Source of the DNA: JAICWP01 sp035252015
Lineage (GTDB): Bacteria > Acidobacteriota > Terriglobia > Terriglobales > Acidobacteriaceae
DNA: 64,000 nt
Assembly: GCA_035252015.1 (NCBI GenBank)
Contig: DATFDP010000255.1
Location: 1 to 64,000 of the forward strand
Direction of reading: 5' to 3'
This document shows positions 7,513-16,909 of this stretch, one piece after another. The translations under genes were made by a program, and so were the position numbers. The first letter of the stretch is position 1, and the number at the start of each line of letters is the position of its first letter. The notes beneath the pieces are model-generated. The model saw only the letters and a program-made list of their open reading frames with translations, searched no databases and was not told the DNA's origin.

Positions 7513-10500
7513 ATGCGCGTGATCCGACTAGCTCGTGTGACGATGTTCGCCGTCGCCTGCCTGAACCTATTCGCTCTTGTTGCCACTGCTGTCGCCCAGC
7601 AGATTCCCGCCTCCATGTACCAGCAGATGCGCTGGCGCATGATTGGACCGTTCCGCGGCGGGCGCACGCGCGCCGCCACCGGCGTGCCCGGCCAGCCCAA
7701 CGTTTTCTATATAGGACAGGGCGACGGCGGAGTGTGGAAGTCGGATGACTACGGCCGCACCTGGAACCCCATTTTCGACGGCCAGCCCACACAATCTATA
7801 GGCGCGATCGCGGTCGCTTTTTCCGATCCCAACATCATCTATGTCGGCAGCGGCGAAGGCCTGCATCGCCCCGACCTTTCCGTGGGCGATGGCATCTACA
7901 AATCCACTGATGGTGGTAAGAGTTGGGCCAACGTAGGCTTGCCCGACAGCCAGCAGATTCCCGCCCTGGCAGTTGATCCCCACGACCCCAACCGCGTATT
8001 TGCGGCCGTACTTGGCCATCCTTATGGGCCCAGCGCCGAGCGCGGCATCTATCGTTCCACCGACGGTGGCCAGAGCTGGCAAAAAGTCCTATACAAGGAT
8101 GAGAACACCGGCGGCTGCGACATAGAGATGGATCCCTTGAACCCCAACATCCTTTATGCCTGCATGTGGGAAGCACGCGAAGGACCGTGGGAGGACAACA
8201 ATGAATTCAACGGCACTGCGGGCGGCCTTTTCAAATCCACAGACGGTGGCAATACTTGGCAGCAGCTGACCAGCGGTTTGCCCAAGAATCTTGTGCAGGT
8301 CAATGTGGCCATTGCGCCCAGCCAGCCCAGCCGCCTCTACGCTACTGTCGCCACCACGGAGCCGGGCGGCTACGAATCCTCCGCCGGGCTCGGCTTCTAC
8401 CGCTCCGACGATGCCGGCCAGACCTGGCATCAAGCCACCAAGGACGCGCGCCCCGCCATGCGCATCGGCGGCGGCGACCTGCCCATACCCCGGGTGGACC
8501 CTAAAAATCCCGATGTGGTCTACAGCGCCAGCATTGTCACCGTGCGTTCCACCGACGGCGGCCAGACCTGGACCAGCCTTCGTGGCGCTCCTGGCGGCGA
8601 TGATTACCAGAACCTCTGGATCAGCCCGGACAATTCCAACATCGTTCTGCTGGTCAGCGATCAGGGAGCCATCGTCACCGTCAACGGCGGCCAGACCTGG
8701 AGCTCATGGTACAACCAGCCCACGGCGCAGCTTTACCACGTGGCGGTCAGCAACGATTTTCCCTACAGAGTGTGCAGTGGGCAGCAGGAAAGCGGCTCCG
8801 TGTGCACTCTGAGCCGAGGCAACGACGGCGAGATCACTTTCCGCGACTGGCACCCCGTAGGCATCATCGAGTATGGGTATGCCGCCCCCGACCCGCTCGA
8901 TCCTGACATCGTTTACGGCGCCGGCCGGACCGAGGTGTCGCGTTTTCACTGGAGCACCGGCCAGGTGGAGAACGTCACCCCTATTCCCCTTCGAGATGGC
9001 AAGTACCGGGCCGACCGCACTCAGCCCGTGATGTTTTCGCCGCTTGACCCGCACACCATGTATTACGCGGCCAACGTGCTGTTCAAGACTACGGACGGCG
9101 GCCATTTCTGGCAAATCATCAGCCCGGACCTGAGCCGTCAGAACCCCGGCACACCCGCCAGCGTGGGCAAGCTCGTGAATCCCAAGGCGGGGGAGCAGCG
9201 CGGGGTTATTTACTCTTTGGCGCTTTCGTTCAAGAATGTGAACACCATCTGGGCGGGTACCGACGACGGCCAGATCTGGATCACCCACAATGGTGGCAAG
9301 AACTGGAGCAACATCACTCCCCCGGAGCTCACGCCCTGGAGCAAAGTCACTCAACTGGAGGCTTCGCACTTCGACGACCAGACCGCCTACGCCTCCGTTT
9401 CGCGCTTCCGCATCAACGATCTGAAGCCTTACATCTACCGCACCCGCGACGGCGGCAAAAGCTGGCAGCTCATCACCACCGGCCTGCCGGATAACGCCCC
9501 TGCGGACACCGTGCGCGAGGACTCAGTACGCAAGGGCCTGCTCTTCGCCGGCACCGAGACGGGCGTGTACGTCTCCTTCGACGACGGCGAGCACTGGCAG
9601 TCGCTGCAGCTCAACCTGCCTCACACCTCCATGCGCGACCTCTGGATTCACGACAATGACCTGATCGTCGCTACCCACGGGCGGTCGTTCTGGATTCTGG
9701 ACGACATTGCGCCCCTGCGCCAGCTCACGCCCGAAATTGCTGCTTCACCTGCGCACCTATTCCAGCCCACGCCGGCTCACCGTGTGCGCCGCTCCACTTA
9801 CACGGACACACCTATTCCGCCAGATGAGCCGGCGGGCCAGAACCCGCCCGACGGCGCCATCATTGACTACTACCTGGCGCAGCCCGCGTCCGGCGCAGTC
9901 ACGCTGGAAATTCTCGATTCGCAGGGAAAGGTGGTCAGGCGCTATGCCAGTAGCGATAAGCCCGAGCAGACAGAAGAACAATTAAAAAAGCAGCTCATCC
10001 CGCTGTACTGGATCCGGATGCCGCGGGTGCTGTCGGCCGCGGCCGGGGCGCACCGCTGGGTGTGGAATCTGCACTACACCACGCCGGTGGCCACACACTT
10101 CTCGTATCCCATCTCGGCAGTACCCCACGGTACGCCGCGTGTGCCGCAGGGTCCGCGCGCTGTGCCTGGCCAGTACACCGTGCGGCTCAGGGTGGACGGC
10201 AAGAGCTATGCTGCGCCGCTCACTGTCAAAATGGACCCACGGGTAAAAACTCCGCTTACCGGGCTTGAGCAGCAGTTCCAGATGGAGGCGCGCCTATCTT
10301 CCATGATGACGCAGGCTGCGGAAGCGGTCCTGCAGGCGCGCTCCGCCAGCGAACAACTTCGCAAATTGACGGCGCAGGCCAGCGGCCCGGTTAAGAATGC
10401 GGTCACCGCCTTAGATAACAAGCTGACTGGCGTCCTCGGCAAAAGCGGCGAATCTTCAGCGGCTGCTACGCAGGTCACGCTCACGCGGGTAAATGGGGAC

Positions 10501-10725
10501 GTGGCCTCGCTCTATGGTGACGTGGACCGCGCTGACGCCGCGCCTACTGTTGCGGAAACGAGCGCCCTGGCGGAAACGGAACGTAACCTCAGCAGCGTCA
10601 TGCAGCGCTGGAACGCGATAAAGAGTACCGACCTGCCTGCCCTCAATCGCCAGCTTCGCGGGGCCGGCATGCCCGAAATTGAGCTGCGCACCACCGCAGC
10701 CGACGACGCAGGAGGGGAGGAGTGA
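7513..10725 (+). CDS. Large secreted Asp-box (VPS10/sortilin-like) beta-propeller protein
   Basis: About 1,070 residues. A signal peptide (VIRLARVTMFAVACLN...VATAVAQQ) is followed by a long run of Asp-box motifs, SxDxGxTW-like. Eleven are readable, including KSDDYGRTW, KSTDGGKSW, RSTDGGQSW, KSTDGGNTW, RSDDAGQTW, RSTDGGQTW, KTTDGGHFW and RTRDGGKSW. They cover roughly residues 70-710 and imply two tandem propellers. The remaining third includes a beta-sandwich-like part and a helical tail rich in Ala and Thr. Such proteins are annotated glycosyl hydrolase/VPS10-like, but no catalytic activity is proven. The start is uncertain: GGAGG at 7508-7512 touches ATG 7513, whereas GTG 7519 has ideal spacing of 6. 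The gene stands alone and is the largest in the window. Confidence 0.85.
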   Translation: MRVIRLARVTMFAVACLNLFALVATAVAQQIPASMYQQMRWRMIGPFRGGRTRAATGVPGQPNVFYIGQGDGGVWKSDDYGRTWNPIFDGQPTQSIGAIAVAFSDPNIIYVGSGEGLHRPDLSVGDGIYKSTDGGKSWANVGLPDSQQIPALAVDPHDPNRVFAAVLGHPYGPSAERGIYRSTDGGQSWQKVLYKDENTGGCDIEMDPLNPNILYACMWEAREGPWEDNNEFNGTAGGLFKSTDGGNTWQQLTSGLPKNLVQVNVAIAPSQPSRLYATVATTEPGGYESSAGLGFYRSDDAGQTWHQATKDARPAMRIGGGDLPIPRVDPKNPDVVYSASIVTVRSTDGGQTWTSLRGAPGGDDYQNLWISPDNSNIVLLVSDQGAIVTVNGGQTWSSWYNQPTAQLYHVAVSNDFPYRVCSGQQESGSVCTLSRGNDGEITFRDWHPVGIIEYGYAAPDPLDPDIVYGAGRTEVSRFHWSTGQVENVTPIPLRDGKYRADRTQPVMFSPLDPHTMYYAANVLFKTTDGGHFWQIISPDLSRQNPGTPASVGKLVNPKAGEQRGVIYSLALSFKNVNTIWAGTDDGQIWITHNGGKNWSNITPPELTPWSKVTQLEASHFDDQTAYASVSRFRINDLKPYIYRTRDGGKSWQLITTGLPDNAPADTVREDSVRKGLLFAGTETGVYVSFDDGEHWQSLQLNLPHTSMRDLWIHDNDLIVATHGRSFWILDDIAPLRQLTPEIAASPAHLFQPTPAHRVRRSTYTDTPIPPDEPAGQNPPDGAIIDYYLAQPASGAVTLEILDSQGKVVRRYASSDKPEQTEEQLKKQLIPLYWIRMPRVLSAAAGAHRWVWNLHYTTPVATHFSYPISAVPHGTPRVPQGPRAVPGQYTVRLRVDGKSYAAPLTVKMDPRVKTPLTGLEQQFQMEARLSSMMTQAAEAVLQARSASEQLRKLTAQASGPVKNAVTALDNKLTGVLGKSGESSAAATQVTLTRVNGDVASLYGDVDRADAAPTVAETSALAETERNLSSVMQRWNAIKSTDLPALNRQLRGAGMPEIELRTTAADDAGGEE

Positions 10726-10771
10726 TTATGGCCATGATGGCGTCGTGCGTCGAAACGTTTGGCTGCAGGCG

Positions 10772-11290
10772 CTACTGGTAAGCAGCCTGGCCCCGGGAGG
10801 TAAAGACGATGTATTTGTAACCGATGAAATTCCAGACAAAGCTGCAAGCCGTCCCCACCAGGGCCGCAGCTGAAGGCCACAGTTTCTCGAGGCCCGAGAC
10901 GGGCGAAACAAACGTCGCAACGTAGGACGCGGTACCCACGTTCACAACCGCGCCAATCAGGCTTACCACCAGGAACTGGCTGCCGGAATGTAAGAAGCTC
11001 TTTTGCCGCCCTTTGTCACGGAAGGTCCAGCTCCGATTCAGGAAATAGCTATTAAGCACGGCCACCAGAAAAGAGGTGGTCTTGATGAGCATGAAATCGA
11101 AGCCTCTTTGGCCTGTATGGGTAATCTGGATGAGCAGATTGAGGACACCCAGGTCAACGAAGGTGTTGACGATGCCAACGATGATGAAGCGCCAGGCTTC
11201 TGTCCGGAGTTGTCCCTTGCTAGGGGGAAGGGAAAAATCCGTGCCCGAAGGATCGGGCGATCCAGGTTGTACGCCGGGACTCGTAACCAT
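10772..11290 (-). CDS. GtrA family membrane protein
   Basis: 172 residues. An N-terminal hydrophilic stretch of about 28 residues is followed by four predicted membrane helices. The GtrA signatures are present: WRFIIVGIVNTFVDLGVL at the first helix, VAVLNSYFLNRSWTF after the second, and FVWNFIGYKYIVF near the end. GtrA-type proteins are thought to flip or carry polyprenyl-phosphate-linked sugars for cell-surface glycosylation. The next gene on the same strand, upstream, is the UDP-GlcNAc 2-epimerase, about 140 bases away, which fits a role in surface polysaccharide. Confidence 0.85.
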   Translation of the reverse strand: MVTSPGVQPGSPDPSGTDFSLPPSKGQLRTEAWRFIIVGIVNTFVDLGVLNLLIQITHTGQRGFDFMLIKTTSFLVAVLNSYFLNRSWTFRDKGRQKSFLHSGSQFLVVSLIGAVVNVGTASYVATFVSPVSGLEKLWPSAAALVGTACSFVWNFIGYKYIVFTSRGQAAYQ

Positions 11291-11430
11291 GCTTAACTTT
11301 CACCCATAACGTAGCCGGTGCGAATGCCGCCCACAACACCCCGGAAAAGCAGGAAGGGCTTGCGATTCAGGCCTAATGGCGGCCTGGCAGCCCGACGCGA
11401 GCCTCATTCTAAACTATCGCGCCCCGGCGG

Positions 11431-12498
11431 TCATCCCCGCTTACAAATGATGTCGGCGATCCTTTGCGCCGCCTGCCCATCCCAGAGAGGGGGAATTTTG
11501 CCTTGCTTGCGGCGGCCGCACAGGAGTGCACGAACCTCGGCCTGCAGGCGCTTCAGGTCACGTCCCACCAGGAGATTGGTGCCAACCGTAGCTGTGACAG
11601 GCCGTTCCGTGCTGTCGCGCAGAGTAAGGCATGGAATGCCCAAAAAAGTGGTCTCCTCCTGGATGCCGCCGGAATCGGTGATCACCACCGTTGCCTTCTG
11701 TTGCAAAGCCAGAAATTGTAAATATGACTGAGGTCCCCAAAACAGAAAGCTCTCGCCCGGATGGAAGCCCAGCTGGGCAATTCGCTGTGCGGTGCGGGGG
11801 TGAATAGGGAAAATGACTGGCAACTCGTGGCTGATCTCGCCCAGAACATGCAGAAATCCCTGGAGCATCTGCGGTTCGTCCACATTGGAGGGCCGATGGA
11901 GAGTGACCAGGGCATAGCGAGGAGGCAGGACCTCGGGCAGTGAAGCCGCCGCCTTGGGCAACAGCCGCACCAGGGTGTCAATCATAACGTTGCCGACAAA
12001 ATGAATGCGTTCGGCCGGTATGCCCTCCCGCAGCAGGTTCTGGTCGCCATCTTCTGAAGGCGTAAAGAGCAGGTTGGCGATCTGGTCGGTGAGCAGGCGA
12101 TTGATCTCCTCCGGCATGCTGCGGTCGAAGGAGCGCAAGCCGGCTTCCACATGCGCCACCGGAATGCCAAGCTTGGTGCATACCAGGGCAGCGGCAATGG
12201 TGGAATTAACGTCGCCGTAAACCAGCACCAGGTCAGGCCTGTCTTTTTTGATGACCGGCTCGAAGCGCATCATCATCTGCCCGGTTTGAACCGCGTGACT
12301 GCCCGAGCCGACGGCCAGGTTGAAATCGGGCTCGGGGATTTCCAGTTCGCGGAAGAAAACGTCGGACATGTTCTGGTCGTAGTGCTGGCCGGTATGCACC
12401 AGAACCTGGCGCAGTCCGGGCTTTGGCGCCAGGGCCCGCATTACCGGTGCCGCCTTCATGAAATTGGGCCGCGCTCCCACTACGTGCGCGCAGTACAT
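11431..12498 (-). CDS. wecB: UDP-N-acetylglucosamine 2-epimerase (non-hydrolysing)
   Basis: 355 residues, full length. The enzyme interconverts UDP-GlcNAc and UDP-ManNAc for surface polysaccharide or teichuronic-type polymers in the cytoplasm. The family N-terminus is MYCAHVVGARPNFMKAAPVM. The central block VYGDVNSTIAAAL...VAHVEAGLRSFDRSMPEEINR and the C-terminal TDSGGIQEETTFLGIPCLTLRDSTERP, which binds the UDP-sugar, are intact. A possible 27-residue membrane microprotein precedes it on the same strand by about 30 bases, and GtrA follows. The hydrolysing (NeuC-type) relatives differ, and the overall pattern favours the non-hydrolysing type. Confidence 0.93.
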   Translation of the reverse strand: MYCAHVVGARPNFMKAAPVMRALAPKPGLRQVLVHTGQHYDQNMSDVFFRELEIPEPDFNLAVGSGSHAVQTGQMMMRFEPVIKKDRPDLVLVYGDVNSTIAAALVCTKLGIPVAHVEAGLRSFDRSMPEEINRLLTDQIANLLFTPSEDGDQNLLREGIPAERIHFVGNVMIDTLVRLLPKAAASLPEVLPPRYALVTLHRPSNVDEPQMLQGFLHVLGEISHELPVIFPIHPRTAQRIAQLGFHPGESFLFWGPQSYLQFLALQQKATVVITDSGGIQEETTFLGIPCLTLRDSTERPVTATVGTNLLVGRDLKRLQAEVRALLCGRRKQGKIPPLWDGQAAQRIADIICKRG

Positions 12499-12529
12499 GC
12501 CTCGAGATTCGCCTCCACAATGCGCGCTC

Positions 12530-12613
12530 TCAGCGCGCCTCGATCAAGTACACCATGAAATACACACAAAGGACGAGAAGAGCGCCTTTGATGAACCAAA
12601 ATGCTACATCCAT
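12530..12613 (-). CDS. Possible 27-residue single-helix membrane microprotein
   Basis: ATG at 12613 opens a short frame ending in TGA at 12530. The peptide begins MDVAFWFIKGALLVLCVYFM and ends with a short polar tail, VYLIEAR. Nearly all of it is one membrane helix with an acidic N-terminal residue and a charged C-terminus. It ends 31 bases before the wecB start on the same strand, so cotranscription is likely. The ribosome site is weak (a GAGG about 10 bases upstream). Short proteins of this shape are easily missed. The sequence looks protein-like, but the call rests on composition and position only. Confidence 0.45.
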   Translation of the reverse strand: MDVAFWFIKGALLVLCVYFMVYLIEAR

Positions 12614-12676
12614 TAGCTCAGGCCTCAGGTATTGAATTCGCGAATTGCCTGCCCAAAATCCCGAGGAGCTATTCCC

Positions 12677-13942
12677 TCAAGACAGGAAATACGAGGAGAG
12701 GGCACGCTGCAAACTGGGGATATCCAGGCGGGGCGTCTGCGATTCGTATTTTGCCGCCCAGCAGACCTGGTTGACCAGGTCACGAGGATAACAGGGGCGG
12801 AGAGGCTCTCCTGCCTGCTCCAGGGCGGCTATGACCGAATCCACAACCGAGCTCTGATAATCCAGTTGGTGGTACGAGCAAACGCGGCGGAAAATCTCGT
12901 GAAATGCTTCCCTGCTCACGGGATCGAGCTTGATTTTGGTTTGCACGCGGCGCAGGAATGCCGCCTCTACGACATCGGCGGGATTGAGGTTGGTGGCAAA
13001 CACCACCATGACGTCGAACGGCACCTCAATCTTCTTGCCGCTGCGCAGGGTCAAAAAGTCAATTTTGCGGTCCAGAGGAACAACCCAGCGGTCGAGCAGT
13101 TCCGAAGCTCTTACGCGCTGCCGCCCAAAGTCGTCAATAATGAGCACTCCGTTATTGGCCTTCATCTGCACCGGAGCACTATAAAAGCGAGTGGCCGCGT
13201 TGAATCCAAGATCCAGCATCTCCAGCGTCAGCTCACCGCCCACTACCAGCTTCGGCCGCCGGCACAACTCCCACCTTCGGTCTACTCCCTTTGTGGGCAA
13301 CTCCAGCGCGGTGTGTACCACTGGGTCATACACGGAGACGACATCACCGTCCACTTCTATAGCGTGTGGAATCCATACATGGTGCTCGCCGAACACCTCG
13401 CCTAACTTCTCGGCCACGCTGGTTTTGCCCGTCCCGGTGGGACCGTAAAGGAAAATGGCGCGTCCCGATTGCACCGCGGCGCCCAGCTTGGGGAGCACGT
13501 CGGGTTCGAGGACCAGGTCGGCAAACACTCTCTCTAAATCCGCAGGTCGCACGTCCTTGCCGGCAGCCGCATGGGCCCGTACCTGCGCCGTGTAGTCTTC
13601 CAGCGACACCGGAGCCGCGCCTGCATAGTGATTCACTTCCAGCAACTGCTGGGCCCGCTCCCGGCCTTTTGCGCTGCAGGTCATGCGGTGAATGTTGCCC
13701 ACCATGCCGGTCACTTCGCACAATTGTTCGCGGCGCAGGAACCAGAAGATTTCCTGGGCCACCGGCAAGCTGAGCCGCAGGTGGTCGGAAAGATCGAGGG
13801 TGGAAAGTTCGCCGTTCAGGTAAATGATCTTGGTGGCCAGTTCGTACAGGAGCGTCTGGCGCAAGCCGGTATTCGCCAGAGAATCCGGCTCACGCGGTGC
13901 TAGGAGGGAGGGAGATTGGGGTTGCGTTGTTGGGATGGACAC
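12677..13942 (-). CDS. AAA+ ATPase with N-terminal winged-helix-like domain
   Basis: 421 residues. Residues about 28-90 look like a helix-turn-helix/winged-helix segment (LSTLDLSDHLRLSLPVAQEI). The AAA+ core follows: Walker A GPTGTGKT (167-174), Walker B GVLIIDDFGRQ (265-275), sensor 1 VVFATNLNP (313-321), a likely arginine finger in AFLRRVQ (328-334) and a sensor-2-like CYPRD (384-388). It therefore resembles MoxR/chaperone-type or pilus-related ATPases that remodel protein complexes, but no partner such as a VWA-domain gene is adjacent. It stands about 60 bases upstream of the microprotein/wecB group on the same strand. ATPase identity is firm, biological role unknown. Confidence 0.8.
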   Translation of the reverse strand: MSIPTTQPQSPSLLAPREPDSLANTGLRQTLLYELATKIIYLNGELSTLDLSDHLRLSLPVAQEIFWFLRREQLCEVTGMVGNIHRMTCSAKGRERAQQLLEVNHYAGAAPVSLEDYTAQVRAHAAAGKDVRPADLERVFADLVLEPDVLPKLGAAVQSGRAIFLYGPTGTGKTSVAEKLGEVFGEHHVWIPHAIEVDGDVVSVYDPVVHTALELPTKGVDRRWELCRRPKLVVGGELTLEMLDLGFNAATRFYSAPVQMKANNGVLIIDDFGRQRVRASELLDRWVVPLDRKIDFLTLRSGKKIEVPFDVMVVFATNLNPADVVEAAFLRRVQTKIKLDPVSREAFHEIFRRVCSYHQLDYQSSVVDSVIAALEQAGEPLRPCYPRDLVNQVCWAAKYESQTPRLDIPSLQRALSSYFLS

Positions 13943-14707
13943 GTAAGCTCGCTAACTGGGGGAAAAACCTGCTCCAACCGCATGAGCATACCATAGCTGC
14001 ACACGACTGGCGGTGACAAAGGAGTGGGGCCGGGAGTGCCGTACTTCGGTAATACTATTGCACAACTGCTGACAAGCACTGCATAGGCGCCGCAAAACTC
14101 TTCACGGCCCATGCCCGATTGGCCTAATTTGGACAGTGAGGGTTTCGGAGCGGGTCATAGGCCGTAGCGGGTTGTCTTTAGCGCTGTAGGTTCCGGCAAG
14201 TGTAATGCGGGTGATGAATAATTGCCCCATTGTAGGCGCCACCACCTCCGCAGCCAACCACCGTGAAGGCGGGCCAAGCTAGTAAAGAGCAGGAAGGCTC
14301 CTGACAAGACCGGGCGCGCACTAAGTTTTGGAGGGAAACCGCGGGCAATACAGAAACATGGCATAGAGCGGGAATACCGTGGAGATTTGTTGTCAGGCCA
14401 TGAGCGCTCGGAATCCACAGGGAGGGCCGGCACTTAATGCCGGCAATTAAGCAGGAACTCCTATTGCGAGTCCGAGATCAAACGTGTTAAACACGTGGGA
14501 TATCTGAATGCTTGAAATTGTGAGTCCACTCTGGCCAACTCAGTAAACCATCTGGCCATCTAGTCCATCTGTGCTGGTGTGTGCCGGCGCGGTGCTGCAG
14601 TTCCGACTAGTCGTCTATAAAAGTGAGCCGTGCCCACGCCTAGGTCGCCAACGCGATCGGGTACTCGTTTTCAACCCTCCGTAAACATCAAGTTCAGGGG
14701 TTCATCT
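13943..14707. other. 765-bp gene-free region with two hairpins
   Basis: No convincing coding frame is seen here, and short frames on either strand have unnatural composition. Two inverted repeats stand out. One has arms GCCGGCA/TGCCGGC around CTTAA (14426-14444). The other is ACGTGT-TAA-ACACGT (14482-14496), a possible operator. A TATAAA at 14616-14621 could be the -10 box for the following gene, but its -35 is not clear. The rest appears to be unstructured or decayed sequence. Confidence 0.4.
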
Positions 14708-16819
14708 GTGAGTCAAACTCGAAGACTGTGCAGCATCGCCCTTACATGGGTGGCGCTGGCGGGTATGGCCGCCAGCCAAGTTCAGGTCACCACCAATCAC
14801 AATGATGCAGCGCGCACGGGTGCAAACCTTAGCGAAACCATTCTGAGCACCGCCAACGTTAATGGCAGCAACTTTGGCAAGATTTTCAGCCGACCGGTGG
14901 ACGGCCAAATTTACGCGCAGCCGCTCTATCTTTCTGACATTCCGGTTGCCGGCCAAGGCATCCACAATGTGGTTTACGTCGCCACGGAACATAACAGCGT
15001 GTATGCCTTCGACGCTGATAACCCCGGCGACTCCGCGCCACTGTGGCAAGTGAATCTGGGACCGGCGGTGCCCAGCAGCGACGTCTGCCAGGTCATCAGC
15101 AGCTCACCGTTCTGCCCTTATAACGACCTGGTTCCGGAAATTGGAGTCACTAGCACGCCAGTGATTGATACCGCTACGCAGACCCTCTACGTGGTGGCAA
15201 AGACCAAGGCCGGCGGTAATTACCAGTTCATGCTGCACGCGCTGGATACAGGCACGGGAGCGGAGAAATTTGGCGGCCCGGTGCGGATCAGCGCTTCGGT
15301 GCCAGGCAGCGGCGCTGGCAGCAACGACGGAAGCGTGACTTTCGACGCTCTCTACCATCTCAACCGCCCCGGCCTGCTGCTGCTCAATGGAGTGGTCTAC
15401 ATCGCCTTCGGCGCTGTGGGGGACATTCCTCCCTTTCATGGATGGGTGATGGGCTACGATGGCGCCACGTTGCAGCAGGTATCAGTGTTCAACGCCAGTC
15501 CCGATGGCGAAGCGGCGGGCATCTGGGCTGGTGGGCAAGCTCTGGCCGCGGACGGCAACAGCATTTTCCTGGCGACTGGGAACGGAACTTTCGATGGCAA
15601 TAACGGCGGACGAGATTGGGGCAACAGTTTTCTGCGGCTGAACGCGTCCCAACGGCTCGCCGTATTGGACTATTTCACTCCCAACAACCAGAATTACCTG
15701 AATTCGGTGGACCTGGACGTGGGGGGAGGCGGTCCCATGGTGCTGCCCAACCTGGGACTGGTGCTCGGCGTCGGCAAGGATGGTGTACTGCGGCTAGTGA
15801 ATGAAAATCAGTTCGGCAAATACAATTCCGCCTTCAACAACGACGCCCAGGAATTCCAGGCCACCGGCTTCTTTCTCGGTGCGCCCGTCTTCTGGAATGG
15901 CCGCCAGGGACCGGCCGTCTACCTGTGGGGACTTGGAGATTATCTGAAGCAGTATGGCCTTGCCGCCGGACGTCTGCAGAGCACTCCGCTTTCCCGGAGC
16001 ACGATGATTGCTCCCGGCCAGATCTCCAACAGCGTTGCCCTCTCGCTTTCCGCCAACGGAGCTGCGCCGGACAGCGGCATTGTGTGGGCCACCGCGGCAT
16101 CTTCCCAAGATGCCGGCGGCCACTTGCATGGTGTTCTGCGTGCTTTTGATGCTGGCGACGTCTCGCACGAACTCTGGGACAGCACGCAGAACAGCCAGCG
16201 TGATGACCTGGGCGGTTTTGCCAAGTTCGCGCCACCTACGATCGCCAACGGCAAAGTGTACGTTCCGACCTTTTCTGGAGAATTGTTGGTTTACGGCCTC
16301 ACCAGCGGCGATTTTAACCTCAAGACGGACGAAAAGATGGTGCTGCCTACCGGCCAATCCGCCAACACAACCGTGCAGGTGATTCCGCAGGCTGACGGGT
16401 TGATCAGCCCGTTGTCGCTCTCCTGTTCCGGACTGCCCGCGGGGATGAGCTGCACGTTTTCGCCGGCGTCGCTGCCGGCGGGCTCTACTCCCATGCAATC
16501 CAAGCTGACGGTAAGCAACAGTAGCGCGTCCGCGGGCAGCCGGAGATTTCCAGGATCTCTCCCTGCCGCTTGGTTTTTTCTGGCAGGATTGTGTGTGAGC
16601 ACCACGCCATTGGCCGGAAAGCGCAAGCGGCGTTCCCTCTGGCTGCTTCTGGCAGGCTTGGCGGGCGCAGGCCTGTTGCTGGCGCTGAGTTGCGGCGGAG
16701 GCGTAAGCCAACGCCCGGCTCCCGGCGTTGTCTCGGCGGAACCCAACAGCAAATTTGCCGTGGTGGCAACTTCGGGAGGAGTTGAACACAGGAGAACCGT
16801 CACGGTAGTAATGCAGTAG
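14708..16819 (+). CDS. Secreted PQQ-like beta-propeller repeat protein
   Basis: About 703 residues from GTG 14708, which has AGGGG at a good distance. The frame is open to 14630 without a signal-like extension. A short signal peptide (LCSIALTWVALAGMAASQVQ) precedes a propeller with repeats such as VVYVATEHNSVYAFDADNPG, TPVIDTATQTLYVVAKTK and KVYVPTFSGELLVYGL. Then comes an Ig-like segment (about 545-620), and finally an odd tail: a hydrophobic stretch, KRKRR, a second hydrophobic helix and CGGG. The family is widespread as extracellular proteins of unknown function, and no catalytic residues of quinoprotein dehydrogenases are obvious. The tail may be an envelope anchor. It sits alone after a 765-base gap. 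Confidence 0.75.
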   Translation: MSQTRRLCSIALTWVALAGMAASQVQVTTNHNDAARTGANLSETILSTANVNGSNFGKIFSRPVDGQIYAQPLYLSDIPVAGQGIHNVVYVATEHNSVYAFDADNPGDSAPLWQVNLGPAVPSSDVCQVISSSPFCPYNDLVPEIGVTSTPVIDTATQTLYVVAKTKAGGNYQFMLHALDTGTGAEKFGGPVRISASVPGSGAGSNDGSVTFDALYHLNRPGLLLLNGVVYIAFGAVGDIPPFHGWVMGYDGATLQQVSVFNASPDGEAAGIWAGGQALAADGNSIFLATGNGTFDGNNGGRDWGNSFLRLNASQRLAVLDYFTPNNQNYLNSVDLDVGGGGPMVLPNLGLVLGVGKDGVLRLVNENQFGKYNSAFNNDAQEFQATGFFLGAPVFWNGRQGPAVYLWGLGDYLKQYGLAAGRLQSTPLSRSTMIAPGQISNSVALSLSANGAAPDSGIVWATAASSQDAGGHLHGVLRAFDAGDVSHELWDSTQNSQRDDLGGFAKFAPPTIANGKVYVPTFSGELLVYGLTSGDFNLKTDEKMVLPTGQSANTTVQVIPQADGLISPLSLSCSGLPAGMSCTFSPASLPAGSTPMQSKLTVSNSSASAGSRRFPGSLPAAWFFLAGLCVSTTPLAGKRKRRSLWLLLAGLAGAGLLLALSCGGGVSQRPAPGVVSAEPNSKFAVVATSGGVEHRRTVTVVMQ

Positions 16820-16909
16820 CCTGCCGAACTCCAACCAGGCCCGAGTTAGGATGCGTCCGTGGGGATGGCCTCCAAGTGGAGGCTTTAGGATCCGGCTGGG
16901 AAAGTTCAC

